Below, piece by piece: positions 1-13,880 of a stretch of DNA of 64,000 nucleotides; the first letter of the stretch is position 1; every line of letters begins with the position of its first letter. Location: positions 2,976,001 through 3,040,000 of the forward strand of contig JARFIW010001458.1 in the NCBI GenBank assembly GCA_036346225.1, read 5' to 3'. The DNA is from Platerodrilus igneus. Taxonomy: Eukaryota > Arthropoda > Insecta > Coleoptera > Lycidae. The notes under the pieces are model-generated. The model searched no databases and was not told the origin of the DNA. It was given only the letters and a program-made list of their open reading frames with translations. Made by a program: the position numbers and the translations under genes.

Positions 1-1202
1 TGGAAAGTTGAGAACGATTTTGTTTTTAAGTTTATTTCGTCAAACCTGCTTATGTCGTCAAATGTAGTAGAGTGGAAACATTTAGTGCCGAAAGTTCAAA
101 GAGAAGAAGTCATCAGATCGTGCCATGACCCCCTCAGTTGCAGGACATTTTGGGTTCTCGAAGACAATTGCTAGAGTCCAAGAACATTATTATTGGCCCA
201 AGATGAATTTATATGTGTTGAAATTTTGTCGTGCATGTTTAGTGTGTGGTGCGCAAAAATCTTCTAATGCAGGTCTTTTAGGTTTAATGGGAAAGGAGAA
301 AGAGGCCAAGTTTCCATTTCAAATTATCGCGTTAGATCTTATGGGTCCATTCCCTCGCTAAAAAATTAGGATTTAAATGGTTGTTGGTAGTAGGAGATTG
401 GTTCTCAAAATATACAATTCTACATCCTCTACGCAGTGCAAAGTCACATGTCATTGAACAGTTTATAGAACAGAAAGTGTTTTTAATGTTTGGTGTGCCC
501 CAATTTATTATTTGTGATAATGGTTCAAATTTAGCTGGTCGAATTTTTAAGTCATTATGTAATAGGTTTGAAATTCAAAAGATATGGTATAATGCTATTT
601 ATGCGCCACAATGTAATTTTGTTGAGAGGATTAATAGGACGGTAAGGACAGCTATTCGATCCTATCTCGAAGAACATGATACCTGGGATACTGAGTTAGC
701 GCAGATTCAATTTGCTATTAATTCTGCTAAGCATGAGTCGACGGGTTATACTCCGAATTTTTTTGTTTTTGGCCGACACGTCCCCATATCCGGTAAATTT
801 TACGGTAGTGGATTTATTCCTGAAGCTGACGTTGAAATCATACCTGGTAGTCGCCCATTATATGCTTCAGACCATCAAGGTATATTTAAGGTATTTGAAG
901 ACGTTCGTGCGAAGTTGCATGTAGCTTATCAAAGGTCGAGCAATCGATATAATTTAAGGAGGAGGAACATTTCTTTTGAGGTTGGTAATAAAGTATGGAG
1001 GGTCAATAAAGTGTTGTTGAGCGCGGCTAATAAATTTACTGCTAAACTGGCTCCAAAATTTGTTTTGAGTGTAGTCAAGAAGAAGTGCTCGAATGTGGTG
1101 TACGACCTAATTAATTTAGATGGATCAAAGGCAGGCAGGTGGCATGTCAAGGATCTAAAACCCTATTCTGTCGTAGATCCAGAATATGTACCAGATGACT
1201 GA
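1..1202 (+). pseudogene. Ty3/gypsy Pol relic: zinc-binding domain and integrase
   Basis: This is the C-terminal part of a gypsy-type polyprotein; the 5' part lies outside the window. An HHCC zinc-binding domain comes first (GHFGFSKTIARVQEHYYWP near 140-200, then CRACLVC near 230). The integrase core follows with the DDE triad visible: Asp in IALDLMGPF (~325-350), Asp in IICDNGSN (~515-535) and Glu in NFVERINRT (~615-640). The C-terminal domain has GNKVWR and a terminal KDLKPY, as in 17.6/412-like elements. The enzyme would join LTR-element cDNA to host DNA in the nucleus. There is one frameshift near 120-135 and another near 355-380, so the frame is broken, but the catalytic residues remain. 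The N-terminal portion is readable from about base 8 in another frame. Family assignment is secure; the lineage within gypsy is not. Confidence 0.9.
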
Positions 1203-2396
1203 TTGGTCGTCTTTAGTATTTGTGTCGCAAAGGATATATTATAAATTTAGTTATGGGATAGAATGGTAATGACTAATTGAAGGCTTTTACCAGTATTTCG
1301 TTGCTGGTAGAGATTGAAAAATTTCTCAAATAGTGTTGTTTTGAATGTGCATTAATGGAATATTTAGTAGTAATAGATGAGAGAGACAAAAATGTTATTT
1401 TGCCCGTGTTGTTGTTATAGCTCGTAGTGGAGCGAAACAAATATTTGTTGCTTCATGTTTGTGGACGTATTTTGATCACGTCATGTGGTGTTATATTTAG
1501 AGTTAGTGAGGAAGATAGGTGCTGTTTGTTTTGTTGATGTAAGTTGGAATAAGCTAGTTGGTGAGGCCATTGTAGTACTGGGTAGCTTGTGGTTCGAGAT
1601 GTTTGGTGTGGCCACAGTAGAGTTGAGGATTTTTTTGAGACTGGAGTATCCCAAAGAAAAGAGTAGCGATAGGGCTATGAATGGGTATGAGCTGGAGAAG
1701 CCAAGTATTCATTAGTAAGCTACAATGAGTATGGAATATTGGCTTGATGAGTGGTTTATTTTTAGTAGAAGCAATAATCAAGTTTTGCTGAATGTGTTGA
1801 GCTGGAATTTTTGAGACCAGCGAATACATATACATTGTTGGAAGATTATCGATATTTATGTATATAGGTGTGAGTTTTCGATTTACTATTAATATTAGTA
1901 AGGTTATCGTGTCAAGGGTAATAGTAAGAAAGTAAATCTTTTTGTTGTTATTTTGCGATAGTTCATGTCAAGCTTTTTGTTTGAATTTCAGTTTATATTT
2001 TGAAAAGTAGGTTAGTTTTTTTAGTTCCCCCGTTTGGATGCAACTCGAGTGTTAGACTACAATATTTTGACTTTTACCGATTATGACTTTTTACCGATTA
2101 CGACTTACCTATACTGACTCCTGACGGATGTGTGGTACGCAGAGTTACCTACACACTCATTTGGTTGCACCCCATTTTCCTCTTCTTAATTCAAGAGGTC
2201 ACTCATAATTTTTTTGGTTCAGCGATCAAAGTTCGAACTTACTTTGTTCTTACTTAGATTAGTTATAATGTTTCTTTTTTGTATTTATCTTTTGGTTAAG
2301 GCGATAGTTTTCGTCTATAAAAAAAATCTTCTCGGTTATGTATATATTAAGATATAATTAACCTCAAAGTTTTTTTCTTTTTTTGGTCGGAGGCAG
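1203..2396 (+). other. 3' noncoding part of the gypsy element
   Basis: No reading frame with recognisable protein features follows the integrase stop. The stretch is T/G-rich and fits the untranslated region between pol and the 3' LTR. It ends in TTTTTGGTCGGAGGCAG, which could be the polypurine tract before the LTR. Confidence 0.45.
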
Positions 2397-2417
2397 TGTA
2401 ACAAAATTTTTGTTACA
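2397..2417. repeat. 21-bp palindrome, probable start of 3' LTR
   Basis: TGTAACAAAA, one T, then the exact inverse complement of the first ten bases. The TG start and the purine-rich GGTCGGAGGCAG just upstream fit the 5' edge of an LTR belonging to the gypsy relic that precedes it. The other LTR end (TTACA or CA) could not be placed. Confidence 0.4.
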
Positions 2418-4485
2418 TTAAATATCTCTAAAGAAAAACAGTTCTAACTGTTGTTATTTTACGAATTTGTCATTTAGCGTGAAATCGTTAAATAATTTAA
2501 TGTACTATAAGGAAGAACACCTCTTTCCGTTTACATTATTTTCACCTATAAGGAGTATTTGGTAGGGACTCCTATGCTTTCGATATCCGCGAATACTTTG
2601 AACGTAACTTGAGTTGCATAGGCTACAGGCGTTCTGGGGTCCACTGGTGCAGTTGTTAAACACAACGCCTGCGCGTAATGTGACGCGATGGCTGGGGTGT
2701 TGGCAAGGAAGCGAACACAGCCATCTTGCAAGCAACTACGTGGAGGTACACTTCATTTTGAAGATGGGAAACTTTGGTTGTAAGTGGGAGCTGAGAATAG
2801 CTCTAGGATAATGGAAGGGCTATGGGTTGCCGCTTGGAGGCGTCACGATTGAGCTCTCGTGAAGCTGCCCAGACAACCTAGAGTAACAGTTACAACACGT
2901 GGTGAGGAAGTCCATTAGTGGTGAGCATTCTGTAATTAATCAGCATTATATAGAACTAATAGAAGGTTCAATTTCTCTAGCACATTTAGGAAACACGCTT
3001 GACAATGGAATTGGAATTTGGTCGTGTATTGCGAAATTGCTCATTTTGAAGCTGTCCGAGGGATTGCAACTTTTAAGGGCATGTTTCATATCTTTCTGTA
3101 TTTTAAGGAGATGGAATGTTATGTGTCTTAGTTGATCTATTACGTTCGTCAGCATCACCGTTGTATAATTAAAACAAAATCAATCAGGTACTTATAAAAC
3201 TATTTACTGAAAATTAATTTTACGTACTAATTACGGTCAAAGCTTTGATTTAACATTTACCAAATCGTAAGAAACTTTTGTTAAAGAATGTAAATGTCAA
3301 ATTTTTTTAAGATATGTTTAATCCCACGTAGAAATCAGTTTAAAAATTATACCCTAGAAATTTAATAGGTCAAATGCTTTTTGTTCAGAACTAAATTTTT
3401 TTATAAGAGGAATTTTTGAACCTTTGGATAAATTGAAAGTTGTTATTCAAAGCACGTATATAAAGCACATGTTGATTGATAGAAATAAGTGTAAAGTTCA
3501 CTTTTGATTGAAAGATGTTTACTTGCAATATGTTATGTGATTAGTAGAATACCTAAGCTGCTTCTAACATATGTTGAACTGACTTTTTTAATTTTATATA
3601 ATGCTTAAGCCATATGAACTGTTTATGTAACAAGTTCTTTAGAGAAATTTTGTAAGCCAGAACAGATCTGTTTATGGATGTTTAAGAACCCAGACTGTAT
3701 TAAATAATTTATAAATGCTAAGACCTCTCTATGCAGAGAAGCAAATTCACAGATTTTTTTGAAACTTTCTTTATGCTGATTATTTTGATTATAGAGAAAC
3801 ACATTAAGAAATTTTTGAAACTTATTATATATGGATTATTAAATTTTTTTATAAATAATTTTTGCAACAAAAGAGAATTACATTTAAATTAAACTTTGAA
3901 TTAATACCTTCGTCTTTTTATTTCACTAATTGAAATTAACACTGTCCAAATTAGATCAGCAAAATTTTGAATGTAGAAAAGGTTGATACAGTACCAGGTA
4001 ATAGAAACGGAATAAGTAATTTCCAGTAGAGTATTTTTTCATAGGTAAGGTGTTATTGAGATTTTGAATTCAGGCCAATCGATCTATAAAGATCGAAATA
4101 TTTTGCTGTTGTAAGGCACAAACAGTGTCTTATATTTTATTTTTTTTGTGTGACATTTTCTTGCAGGTCCGACATCGCAGAAGCTGGAGCAGAGGTCCAA
4201 GAGGTTTCCAGAGGTATCGTTTATTGTAATTTGTATGTTTTTTGGTAATCATTATATCCTATAGGTTTCTGCGTCTTCCTGTAGGATACTTTAGTTTTGT
4301 TTATTGTCTATATAGATGCAGTGGCGTCCATTTGCGTTTTCTTGTTCCCGTTAGTAGTCGAGCCCACCCTATATCCACGCCCAAACTCATTGCTCACCCT
4401 TGGGGTAATTCCCAGACTAAGCCGCGAATATAGTAAAGCTCGTGGGTCCACCGAGGTTTTGTTCACTAATTGACTCACTCCATAA
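2418..4485. other. Unassigned region, partly LTR-like
   Basis: 2560-2900 has a clearly higher GC content than its surroundings and could be the rest of the LTR, but no matching copy exists in the window. 2900-4140 is AT-rich without coding features. 4160-4480 is a short GC-richer patch of unknown origin next to the RTE relic. Confidence 0.3.
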
Positions 4486-6240
4486 TTAAATTAAATAAAG
4501 AAAAAAAGTCCACATAAAGTCATTATTTTCCATGTCTGATTTCTTTTCTAATGCTGTAAGTTCCTCTTCTGCATATAAACTCCTTATATATTCCTGCCAT
4601 CTATTCACTTTCGCTACATTTTCTATAATGACGTTTCCTCTCGCGTCCTTTATATTTTTGTTATATGATTTTATATCCCTAAAATTCATTCAAATTAGTT
4701 TGTATGCTTCGTCTGCAATTCCTATTTCCATTTTTGTTTATACCTCTTTACACTTTTCATCAATCCATTGTTCTTTAGCTTTCCTGCATTTGTGAATAAT
4801 TTCCGATTTTATGTCTATGTATCTCTGTTTTTCTATCTCATCTGATCTATTTTTGTATTTTCGTCTTTCTTCTTATAATTCAGGATATCTTTTGTTATCA
4901 ATAGTTTCTTATTTTCTTTTGTGTATACCTTAAAATATTTCTGACCCCCATGTCTAAGCTGGATTTAATGTTATTCTATTCTGTTTCTACTTCTTTAGTA
5001 TCAGGAACTTTCCCGATATCGTTTAGCTATTGATTTGACTTTTTTCAAATTTTTTGTGGATATCTTTATCTTTTAGTTTCTCAAAGTCAAAGTGACTTTT
5101 TCCGTTCATATTTTTTAAATTTTTAAGTTTAAGAGAGGCCTTCATAATTACGATGTTGTGGATAGTGTCTATATTTTCTTCTGGGTAGCTTCTATAGTTT
5201 TTTTTACTTGATTCCTAAACCGTTGTCTAACAAGAATGTAATATATTTGATATGTACCTATCTACCCCCTTTGCATCTTCCGCGTGTATCGTGTTCTAGC
5301 ATGATGTAGCAATAATGTGTTTGTGATGATTAAATTGTTTTTGTCGCAAAATTCTACCAAGTTATGTCCACTGTTGTTTCTCGATCCTAAACCAAGTAAG
5401 TAAGCTATCACTCCTTGCGTACCCTACCTATCACAGCATTAAAATCCCCCGTAATTAATAAATCTTCATGTCCTTCTACGTCTCTTAGTATGTCTTCGAT
5501 ATCTTTGTAGATCACTTCTACCTATTCCTCACTGTGGCTAGAGGTGGACATGCACTCGTATACTTGTGTTATATTACCTTATTTGCCGGTTTAGATTCTA
5601 ACCTAACCATGAGTACTTTTTCGTTCTTTTGTAAGTAGTTTTCTACACGTTGTCGTATCTTTTTTTCGCATAACTATCTCCACACCAGGATTTTTTTCCC
5701 ATAATCCTATATGAAATACCCTAAAGTCTCCACTCTAAACATCCCCCGCCTCTGGCCACCGAACTTCGCTGATCCCTACTTGTCTAGGGCTAATTTATCC
5801 ATTTGAATTTTTTAAGTTCTTTAGCTTACCAACTTGCTTCATACTTCTGACATTGCACGCTCCGACTTGTAAAATGTTCTCGATTCTTTTTTTAAATTTT
5901 TCGATCGTATCCTCCGAAGTAGTCCCGGAGATCCGAATTGGGGACTATTTCAGCTCCGGAATTTTTTACCCCAGAGGATGCCATTACCTTAGATACAATT
6001 TAAAAACGCTGTGTACTTGAGAGAAAATTTGGTGGTTTCCCGTTGCCTTTCGCATCGCGGTAGTGTCTAAGAATGCCATATCGACCCCTGTAGTCTTTGC
6101 CCTTTTTCGGGGACCTGTCTTAGTCTGATTCCTCAATAAAAAAGACCCTACTACTTTGGTTAAACCCGTAGTTTGACTTTTTAGGTCACTAGAACGTGGA
6201 AGCTATTCCACCCGTTCTAGTAATCTAGAACTCCTTCAAG
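4486..6240 (-). pseudogene. RTE-clade non-LTR retrotransposon, 5' UTR and endonuclease
   Basis: Reading the minus strand, a 5' untranslated part (6240 to ~5985, with the CGGGAAACCACC block) is followed by an ATG at 5984 and an apurinic-type endonuclease. Visible motifs are VGACNVRSMKQVGKL, GISEVRWPEAGD, the catalytic LLITGDFNAVIGR near 5420-5460, and SSHSEE. The linker toward the reverse transcriptase ends as YNKNIKDARGNVI and VNRWQEYIRSLY (4689 to ~4580). These match the RTE proteins often annotated as craniofacial development protein 2-like. The endonuclease would nick target DNA for primed reverse transcription. Many stops and frameshifts break it. Reverse transcriptase and 3' end are absent, which is unusual because LINE copies normally lose the 5' end. 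Confidence 0.85.
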
Positions 6241-8796
6241 GTGCAGGTCTATTCGAAATGGCATCAAAATGTTATAGATAGACAAGATTTTGCACTTCTA
6301 AAATATTAAAGTAAAAGATATATGCATAGGAGATTTTGATAATCAATTATGTTAAAATATTTTATCTGGGTTTTTCATGTTATTTTGTTCTGAAGTAATT
6401 TCGGGGTTTTGAAAATTTAAAGTCAGACAAAAACGTTAATAAATCAGCAAATTTTGTAATAAAAGGGTATTTCTAAAAATGTTGGTGCCTCTGTAGCATA
6501 TGGTCTAACCGATAGCATGGTTTACCTATCAACTACTTATAAAGTAAGGTGAAGTACCTGATAAACCTGCTCAACTATCAGGTCCTTTAGATAAGAATAA
6601 AACTCCATAGATATTGATTCAAAAGCATTTATTAATTAACATAGTCACTATTAGCATGATTACATCGATTTGGCAATGTCAATTTTATGAACCAAATATT
6701 CCAAATGCCTCAATTATATACTTTTGAGGAATAAATCGACGATTCTGCAAATGGTGTTAGGAGCTTCTGAAAAAGTGGTAATGTATTAGATGACACGATG
6801 GAATGATGGTGATGAGCAAGAACTTTGTAACTTAACTCTGTCAGCTATATCAAGATCAATTGTAATACGGGCGGTCTGACGTTATCGTTCAAGAGTATTG
6901 GTCTGCTTAGATAAGGTTGCTTAACTTATAGCTTTTCATGCGCAATCTGTAATTTCCTGAAATATAGTTCTGCTGCTATGATTTCATTTGGTTACAAAAA
7001 ATAATAATAAAATGCATCTTTGCAAGTTCACCATACTGTCACCAAAACCTTTCTTTAATGAAGTCCTCTCTCCTGATGCTATAAAGCTTCAGCACGATCT
7101 AACCCATTGTTCAAAATGCGGTTGTCTTAGAACACACGGCTTTATGGAAGAGACACGCTTGCGTGTGACTGCTGATCCCAATATCCGGGATTCGATTCCT
7201 GACACGGACCGTTTGAAAAATGTTAGGCGAGCATTCTTCACAAAAATAGGTCGTTGTTCGGAAGAGAAATAAAATATAAGCCCAGTGTGTGGGTGTTGTC
7301 ACACGCTAAAGATCCCTATCTTGCAGCAAAATCCAAAATTCCAAGTAAAAACAACTCGCTTCCTGGCCAATGTAGTACCTTCGGATGGAGCATTGGAAGG
7401 TCAAATGTAGGATGCTCACCAATGCCGTAGCTATTAGAGCATTTCCTAACAAGCTCTTTGTTACATGCCTGATTACAAAAATATTATAGCTGATGTATTT
7501 TGAAATTGAGACTGATTTATAGCCTTTTATCCTCTCTACTCCTTCTGCTAAAACTGCTTCCTAAAACTTTTACCTTTTTTGCGACTAACATACTAAATGA
7601 TCTTGCACTTCTGCTTCTTGAACCCGTTACAATGCACGAACCTCTTGTGTTTGCAACGAGTTTTTTCTCGCGTTTCTAATTTACGTTTTTGATTTTTTGA
7701 ATAAAGCTGGCCAACCTTAGGTTCAAATTAAACCAACCCTTCTACAAATATGCTTTTTTTGCATGTAGGGAACTTTATTTAACTATTATGAATATACTTG
7801 AAATGCAGCACGAATGAAGAAAACATAATTTTAAATGTAGTTACATACAAAATTTGCATGCAGTAGTACAAACCTACTTACAAACCTATAAAGCAAGCGT
7901 AGTTTACTTCGAGGTGTAAAGATATAAAAGTTCACAAGAATCAAAGTAGTAAAATTTTATATAGATTGTGGTGAATAGTTGCTTTCACACTATCGAAATG
8001 GTACAACTGTTATAGAGTTTGCTTGTATCGTGCAACCAATATGTAACGCATTGGCGTTACATTAAATAAAAACTAGACAGTAAATTCCAAAATTAGTTGT
8101 AAACGGGCAAAATAAATATTGATGTACCCTGTATATTATGATTTTATGAATATATTAGGTACAGTTTTGTCTCCCAAAATATCTAGTCAATACTTCACAG
8201 AAAATTTATTAAAGTACTCCGCTAAAGATACTGTTTCGGTAAAACACCGAAAACTTTGGCTGTACTAACAAAAATGGTCGCCGACTAACTCAGTGGGACC
8301 GGTGGTGTAAGTGTTTGAAGAGAGTTCTAGAATGCTATCGAGTATCAAACATGTCTGTTCGAGAAATACCTTGAACGCTACCTAATCTTGCGAGGATTGT
8401 TGGGAAATGCCTCAGAAAAAATAAACAAAAAGGTGCCAAAATCTGAGAACAGGAGAGTGGTTCTGGCTTAACAATGTACCTAAAATTTTATTAAAGATAC
8501 TATTACTTTAAACATAAAACAAACATAAACCCAAAGATCACGTAAATCGACTTAAAGCTGCTAACCGCAAAGTAGGATACTAAAACCAAATGTTAAATGA
8601 CGCTCTTAGGTAATAGAAAAATAATTTATTACAGTAAAGCTAAAACTACACCGTTCCAATTATAAAAAAAATAAACCGAATATTAACATGTCTTTAAACT
8701 ATTACACACGACTTGTACCTAACTACACAGCACACTTACATTTTCATTACAAATAAATGATACAGCCTTAAACAAGTATTAAAAAATCCTTTCAAT
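6241..8796. other. Unassigned region
   Basis: Mostly AT-rich. A GC-richer patch at 6990-7460 has a 94-codon open frame (6988-7272), but its protein shows no recognisable domain and the opposite strand is also open, so it is not called. One GTACCCTGTATA motif lies near 8125, resembling the repeat ends seen at 34,500-34,935. Confidence 0.3.
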
Positions 8797-9880
8797 TTCA
8801 TTCTCAGAATTGTAAGTCGATAATACACAAATTGTTGTCGTTTCTATACGTTAGGCAACTTGTTATATGTTTCTCTCCATGGGGATGCAAGCAGGGTTGC
8901 GTGCTTGCTTGAACATTTAAAATAAAGGTTGCGTTCTCAGGCGGACAAAACACAAAATTTACTGGAAATCATTATAATGTATTTTGCTTGCGTTAATTGG
9001 CTATTGCTCTAGGAATGTTTCGCAGCTGCAGTCTGGAAAATATACTTTTACAATTATTAACAGAATATTTCACACATTGTAGCTGGAAACTGTTATACGT
9101 TACTTTCCCTCGTTAGCCAAAACAATATGCTATACAAACTGAGCTTTGACAGAGGCCTATTCTATTCTATTTCATACAACATGCTATTCTATACAACATT
9201 CTTTTAACGAAAAGAAATGTTTTGAGTCACGATACGAAAATGCTTCGGGGCAGGGTTCTAACCTAGTTAAAATGGATCATCCGTTGTCCAACCCATCGAC
9301 GAGTGCAACAAGCATTTCTAAATTCTTTAAGATGGTACAGTTATTTTGTTTACTTTTACTTTAATGCTGCTGTAGCAGATAGACACCTTCTTTGCTGGTT
9401 CTATAGTTTTGTACTCATGATTATCCAATAAATTATAAATTGCACGTTACAAAGTTACGTTTGAAGTACACGAGTAACTATGCAATTATTCTCCAAGTCA
9501 CAATTAGTTAAACCAAAGTTTGCGTTAGAGCATCTTTTACTGTTTCCTGTTTTTTTTTGTACATTAATGGTAATGTCAACAGCTTGCTTACCAAATTCTA
9601 AATCATAGTAAGTGAACACCTGGTTCATTTAGGTTAGGGTTACGTTACTAAAATTTACCATTAAGTGCTTAATATACGAAGTGCACTTCACAAAGCAGAT
9701 AAAAATTGCTGTATATGTTATGTCTACTGCTTCTCCTGTATATATTTAGCGCTGGAAACATTGGGTAAGTATATTTGTATGTACACATATACCTGTTATT
9801 AGATTAAAAGGTTTCTATTCTTAATATATGCTTAAAGGTTTAGGTTTATATTATATTACATGCATATTGATGGTTTGTTT
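8797..9880. repeat. Dispersed repeat family A, copy 1
   Basis: About 1.08 kb aligns co-linearly with 35859-36960 at roughly 80-85% identity by eye. Landmarks in both are TTGTCGTTTCTATA, TCTCTCCATGGGG, GCAGGGTTGCGT, the CATCGACGA segment and a TATA-like GTATATAT before GCTGGAAACA. No protein signal is present. It is probably a non-autonomous mobile element; termini and class are unknown. Confidence 0.75.
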
Positions 9881-12800
9881 ATATCACGATATAACAGGAC
9901 AATTACGTAAAGGTGCGTTTTTGACTTTTGTAGATATTCCTTTTTGGGACTATATGTTTAACTAAAGGTTTTTAATAAATTCACCTACAGTGGCTTCCAG
10001 TTTTTCTTTCTGTATGACCCAGCCAACCCTACTACATTTTGAGCTAACCCAAAGTCTAATTCTTTTGGATTTTTATTATACCCCTCTCCCTGTTTTGTTG
10101 CGGTATTCGGTGTGGGCTATTTTATTTACTGCTTTCTTTCTTGTCTGCACGGAATACCTTAACAAATGAATCTAGCCTTCCTAAAATCATTCCAGACATC
10201 TTCAGCGAACTTCAGTCTGATGAATTGAGTGTATAAAATGATCATATTTTGTGTCGTTTTTTTTATCTAACCTTTATATCTACTTTAATTTACGTATCGT
10301 AAACCTATAATTGGAAACGGATTTGTCATTTATTTGAATCGGCACAAAACTGCGTATGACCAGTCTTTGCGTTCAGAGATTATCTGGCCTCAGCATAATA
10401 CTTTTTTAATCAAAACTAATGAATCACGACTGTAGTAATTACAATGAAGTCATTATCTCTAACCTTTAAAAACTGATTTACGAATGTGGCAGCCTATAAA
10501 TATGAATCATATATGATACAAACTTTGGATCAAAATTATAGTAACCTAAAAATTATATTTCTTAAAGGGTATGACTTAATCCTATTGGAGGAATGTCATA
10601 ATATAGAAACTATTAAATTGAAATGTGATTATAAGTATTTCTAAGGAACGTCGCAAATAGTAGTATTCATTAGGTTTGACATTTCAATGCATTTTTAATT
10701 TCATTAAACGATATGGAGGTGTTAAACTTACAAACCATAAAAGCATAGTCTTATTTCTCTGTAATACATATTCGAACGTAACTAAGGAATTAAATCATTT
10801 AAAAAGACAATTCAAAAAGGGAAAGCAGATTTCAATATTACGTATTATCAGGTTGAATACAAAGATGCGAGCATGAATAATTTTCCGAGTTAGTAAATAA
10901 CAGAATATTACTAGCAGTCAATTTTTATAACGCGGGCATATCATTTTAAAAAGATTTTAGAATAATTAACAAATTAAATAACAATGAAATTATTAATATG
11001 CATATTCCATAACATAATTACCCCAAATATAGAAAAACTAGTTATAATATAAAATAACCTGCAGATAATATAATAATAATATCATTACAATGCAGACACT
11101 TTTTTAGTAAAACTCACAAATATCAGTTTACGGATAATTTAGTCGTATATATACGATGTAGAATGTTTTAGTGTATCCATTTATACTACTAGATATAAGG
11201 CAACACTATTCGCGTGCCGCTGGCATTAGTAAATCATAAAGAGTCGCGCATTTATCACATGTTTCAATGCAAGCATAATGGAAAGTCTATTCAATAACCA
11301 CCCTAAACGCATAAAGAGTGGGGGGAAAATGACGAAAGCTAAACAGTGCTTGGAGAACAATTGATTTATTACTTGCAAATCAATAACGAAAAAACATGCA
11401 AGAGGTTATTATATATAAGAGAAACCAAAGGATTCCATTGGCTAAAAAGTAGCAACCAGGAACTGTATTTGCTGATATCCGTGGACAATCGACAAGAACC
11501 CGATACCTAAGTTAGACAATTTTGCTCTATTCTACTTTGGTTGGAAATTGAATAAACCTTTTTTAATATTGTTTCCAGATAATGAAATGGATGCCCTTAT
11601 TTATATTGGCATTCAGTTGTAAGCTTAATTGATAGGTATAAACTGTTCGTTTGTTTTGTGGTAACATGTACTTATGAAATTTGTGTAACTAGATAATAAG
11701 AGCATATAACATCTAATTATATAGTAAGATATAGTGTTTAATTCATTAAATTTACGAAGTCTGGACAATAAAATTATAGTCAACAAAGTAGACGACGTCA
11801 TTGAATTATTATAGGTCAATGAAAAAGGTGTGACCAATCAAAAGTGACTGCTTTATGTAATTTCAAATGCCATATGCGTACCTGTTTTCAGAAAGATTTT
11901 TTGCTACCTGTTATTAACTATATAATTTTTAAATTTTGTGTGTACCTGTTTTTATAAATATCGTTGTTATGCATGTGTTTAAATTGATTTAGATAATTTA
12001 AAAAATTTTATATGTATACCTGTTTGCAGGAATAGTTAGATAATGCTGTATTAAAATAGATACAGGTAACGCAGTGAGCTGAAAATAGTGGGTTTCTTTT
12101 TCTGAACATAGTGTTGCATTTTTTAGAAGAAATGCATTCCATTAGGTGGTAAACAAATCTAAAATCCCCAGGAATAGTTGTCGTTTATAGGATTCTCAAT
12201 AAACTATACTAGACGAGTTAGAGCCCATAATTTAAAATATGTTGAAAGCATTTGAAGGTGTTATTGGTAACATAGATTGAAATTGCACCTAGTTAATTGT
12301 TACATTTTTAAATTTTTGTTCCATTTATTAAATTGTTTCTGTTAGAAACCACTCGCATCAGGGTAGTTAGCCCGTACACCCTCGATTTGTTACGGGATTC
12401 TCGCTCTTTCTGGGAAATTTAAAAACTAATAAGTTAACGCCTCATATGCCCGTAACAAATATTGAAAGTTTCACCACAATAGAAAAACCAATCGCGTTTT
12501 CTAATACATTATAAGGCAAGAAGTAACTGTAAATATGGTTCATAATGTAATATTTTTCAAAAAATGTCCATAAAATATATGTAGTAAAATTCTCATACGA
12601 TGAACTTTCTATGTAAAAAACGCTTTCAAATACAGTCCTGCCGTGGAAAAAACCTTTAGAAAATATTTGCATTCACACACAGCTCTTATACAAAATATTT
12701 AATAAACGTTGGTGCTATTGATGTATAAGGTTGAAACACTTTATATAACCTTTCATGTTACCATGATTACGGTGTCTATATTGATCATAGTACTTTGTGT

Positions 12801-13880
12801 AATGGCTTAGTAGCTATATGTGAGTTAACGTATACTATATTAATATTTAATTGTGAGTGTAGGCCCATCAACACTCCTTTAATTTCTTCAGCTACGCAGG
12901 TATATCGTATTGATTCATTTCTAGAGTTTACTGTTGAGAAATTCATATTCAGTTCCATAATTGTTTAAAATATACTAATATATACAATTTAGTTATAAAA
13001 ACAAGAATATAATTTACAAGTTATTTAGAGGAGAAAGGCCAATATCAACAGTGGATAATCAAGCAGCCGAACCAAATTCCAATACCAGTAAAGTGTAAGA
13101 CAAAAGTGTGCATTATAACCGATCCTATTGAATTTGAAGGGGCTATAAACAAAGTAAAAAAGCGCAAGAAATAGTGTTGTAGTTCAAGGATAAGCATCTT
13201 AAATTTATATTGTAACGAAAAGTCTATTTTCACTAACATTTCTTTAATTTTAAACTTGTTCTTCAGCATCTCGCAGTACTCTAAAATTTCTAAAAGCTCA
13301 CTCGTTTATTTATTTTGAGAACTTAACTAACAGTACAACTATTATCTTTTTAACACTACAATGATATATTCTTAATTAACTTAATCTCTAAGCCACTACA
13401 ATGAATTTATCTAATCATTACAGTAATTTGTGTAAACATCTGTATCACATCTTTTAAAGCTTTTAACTAAAGCATATTGTAACACAAGCTTTGCATCAAA
13501 ACTTAATTTCAATTAGAACTAACATGGTGATTTATTATAGTTTAAGCTTTAATTAGAACTAACTGCCATAAGTATGCCCTCACATTTATATAAATTTTAA
13601 ATTTTCTCGAAAACTCCAGTATCTACAAGCATTTTGCAAATTATTTTCTCAAGATTTCCTACTGTACGCTAAATAACTCTCAAATATACTTATTGTAATG
13701 TTAATAACCGTTAAATTTAAAAACCTTGTACATGTTAAGCGAGTAACCTATCACAGCAAAACCATTCAATCATCAGATGTTTGAAGATATCACGCCACAG
13801 AGTGCACACCAATTATTTTTGTGTATTCAAACCCATAGTTTGCACTTTAATATATTATTCTGCTCAACATCAAACCAAGA
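9881..13880. other. AT-rich region without recognised features
   Basis: Four kilobases of low-GC sequence. Open frames here are short, lack domains and occur on both strands. A few GC-richer lines (10,010-10,240; 12,340-12,430) match nothing else in the window. Nothing is supported here. Confidence 0.5.

Noticed and set aside
4167..4213. 47-bp exon-like segment between TTTTCTTGCAG and GAG/GTATCG
   Set aside because: Good-looking splice signals, but no partner exons and no protein match in any frame; such signals are common by chance in T-rich DNA.
7120..7215. tRNA-like B-box GATTCGATTCC near 7190
   Set aside because: No A-box at suitable distance and no acceptor stem.
9146..9364. Short frame shared between family A copies (also 36249-36437), ending FCLL and stop at the same place
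   Set aside because: Comparing the ~25 aligned codons by eye, most differences change the amino acid (about 11 against 4 silent), so there is no sign of selection on protein.
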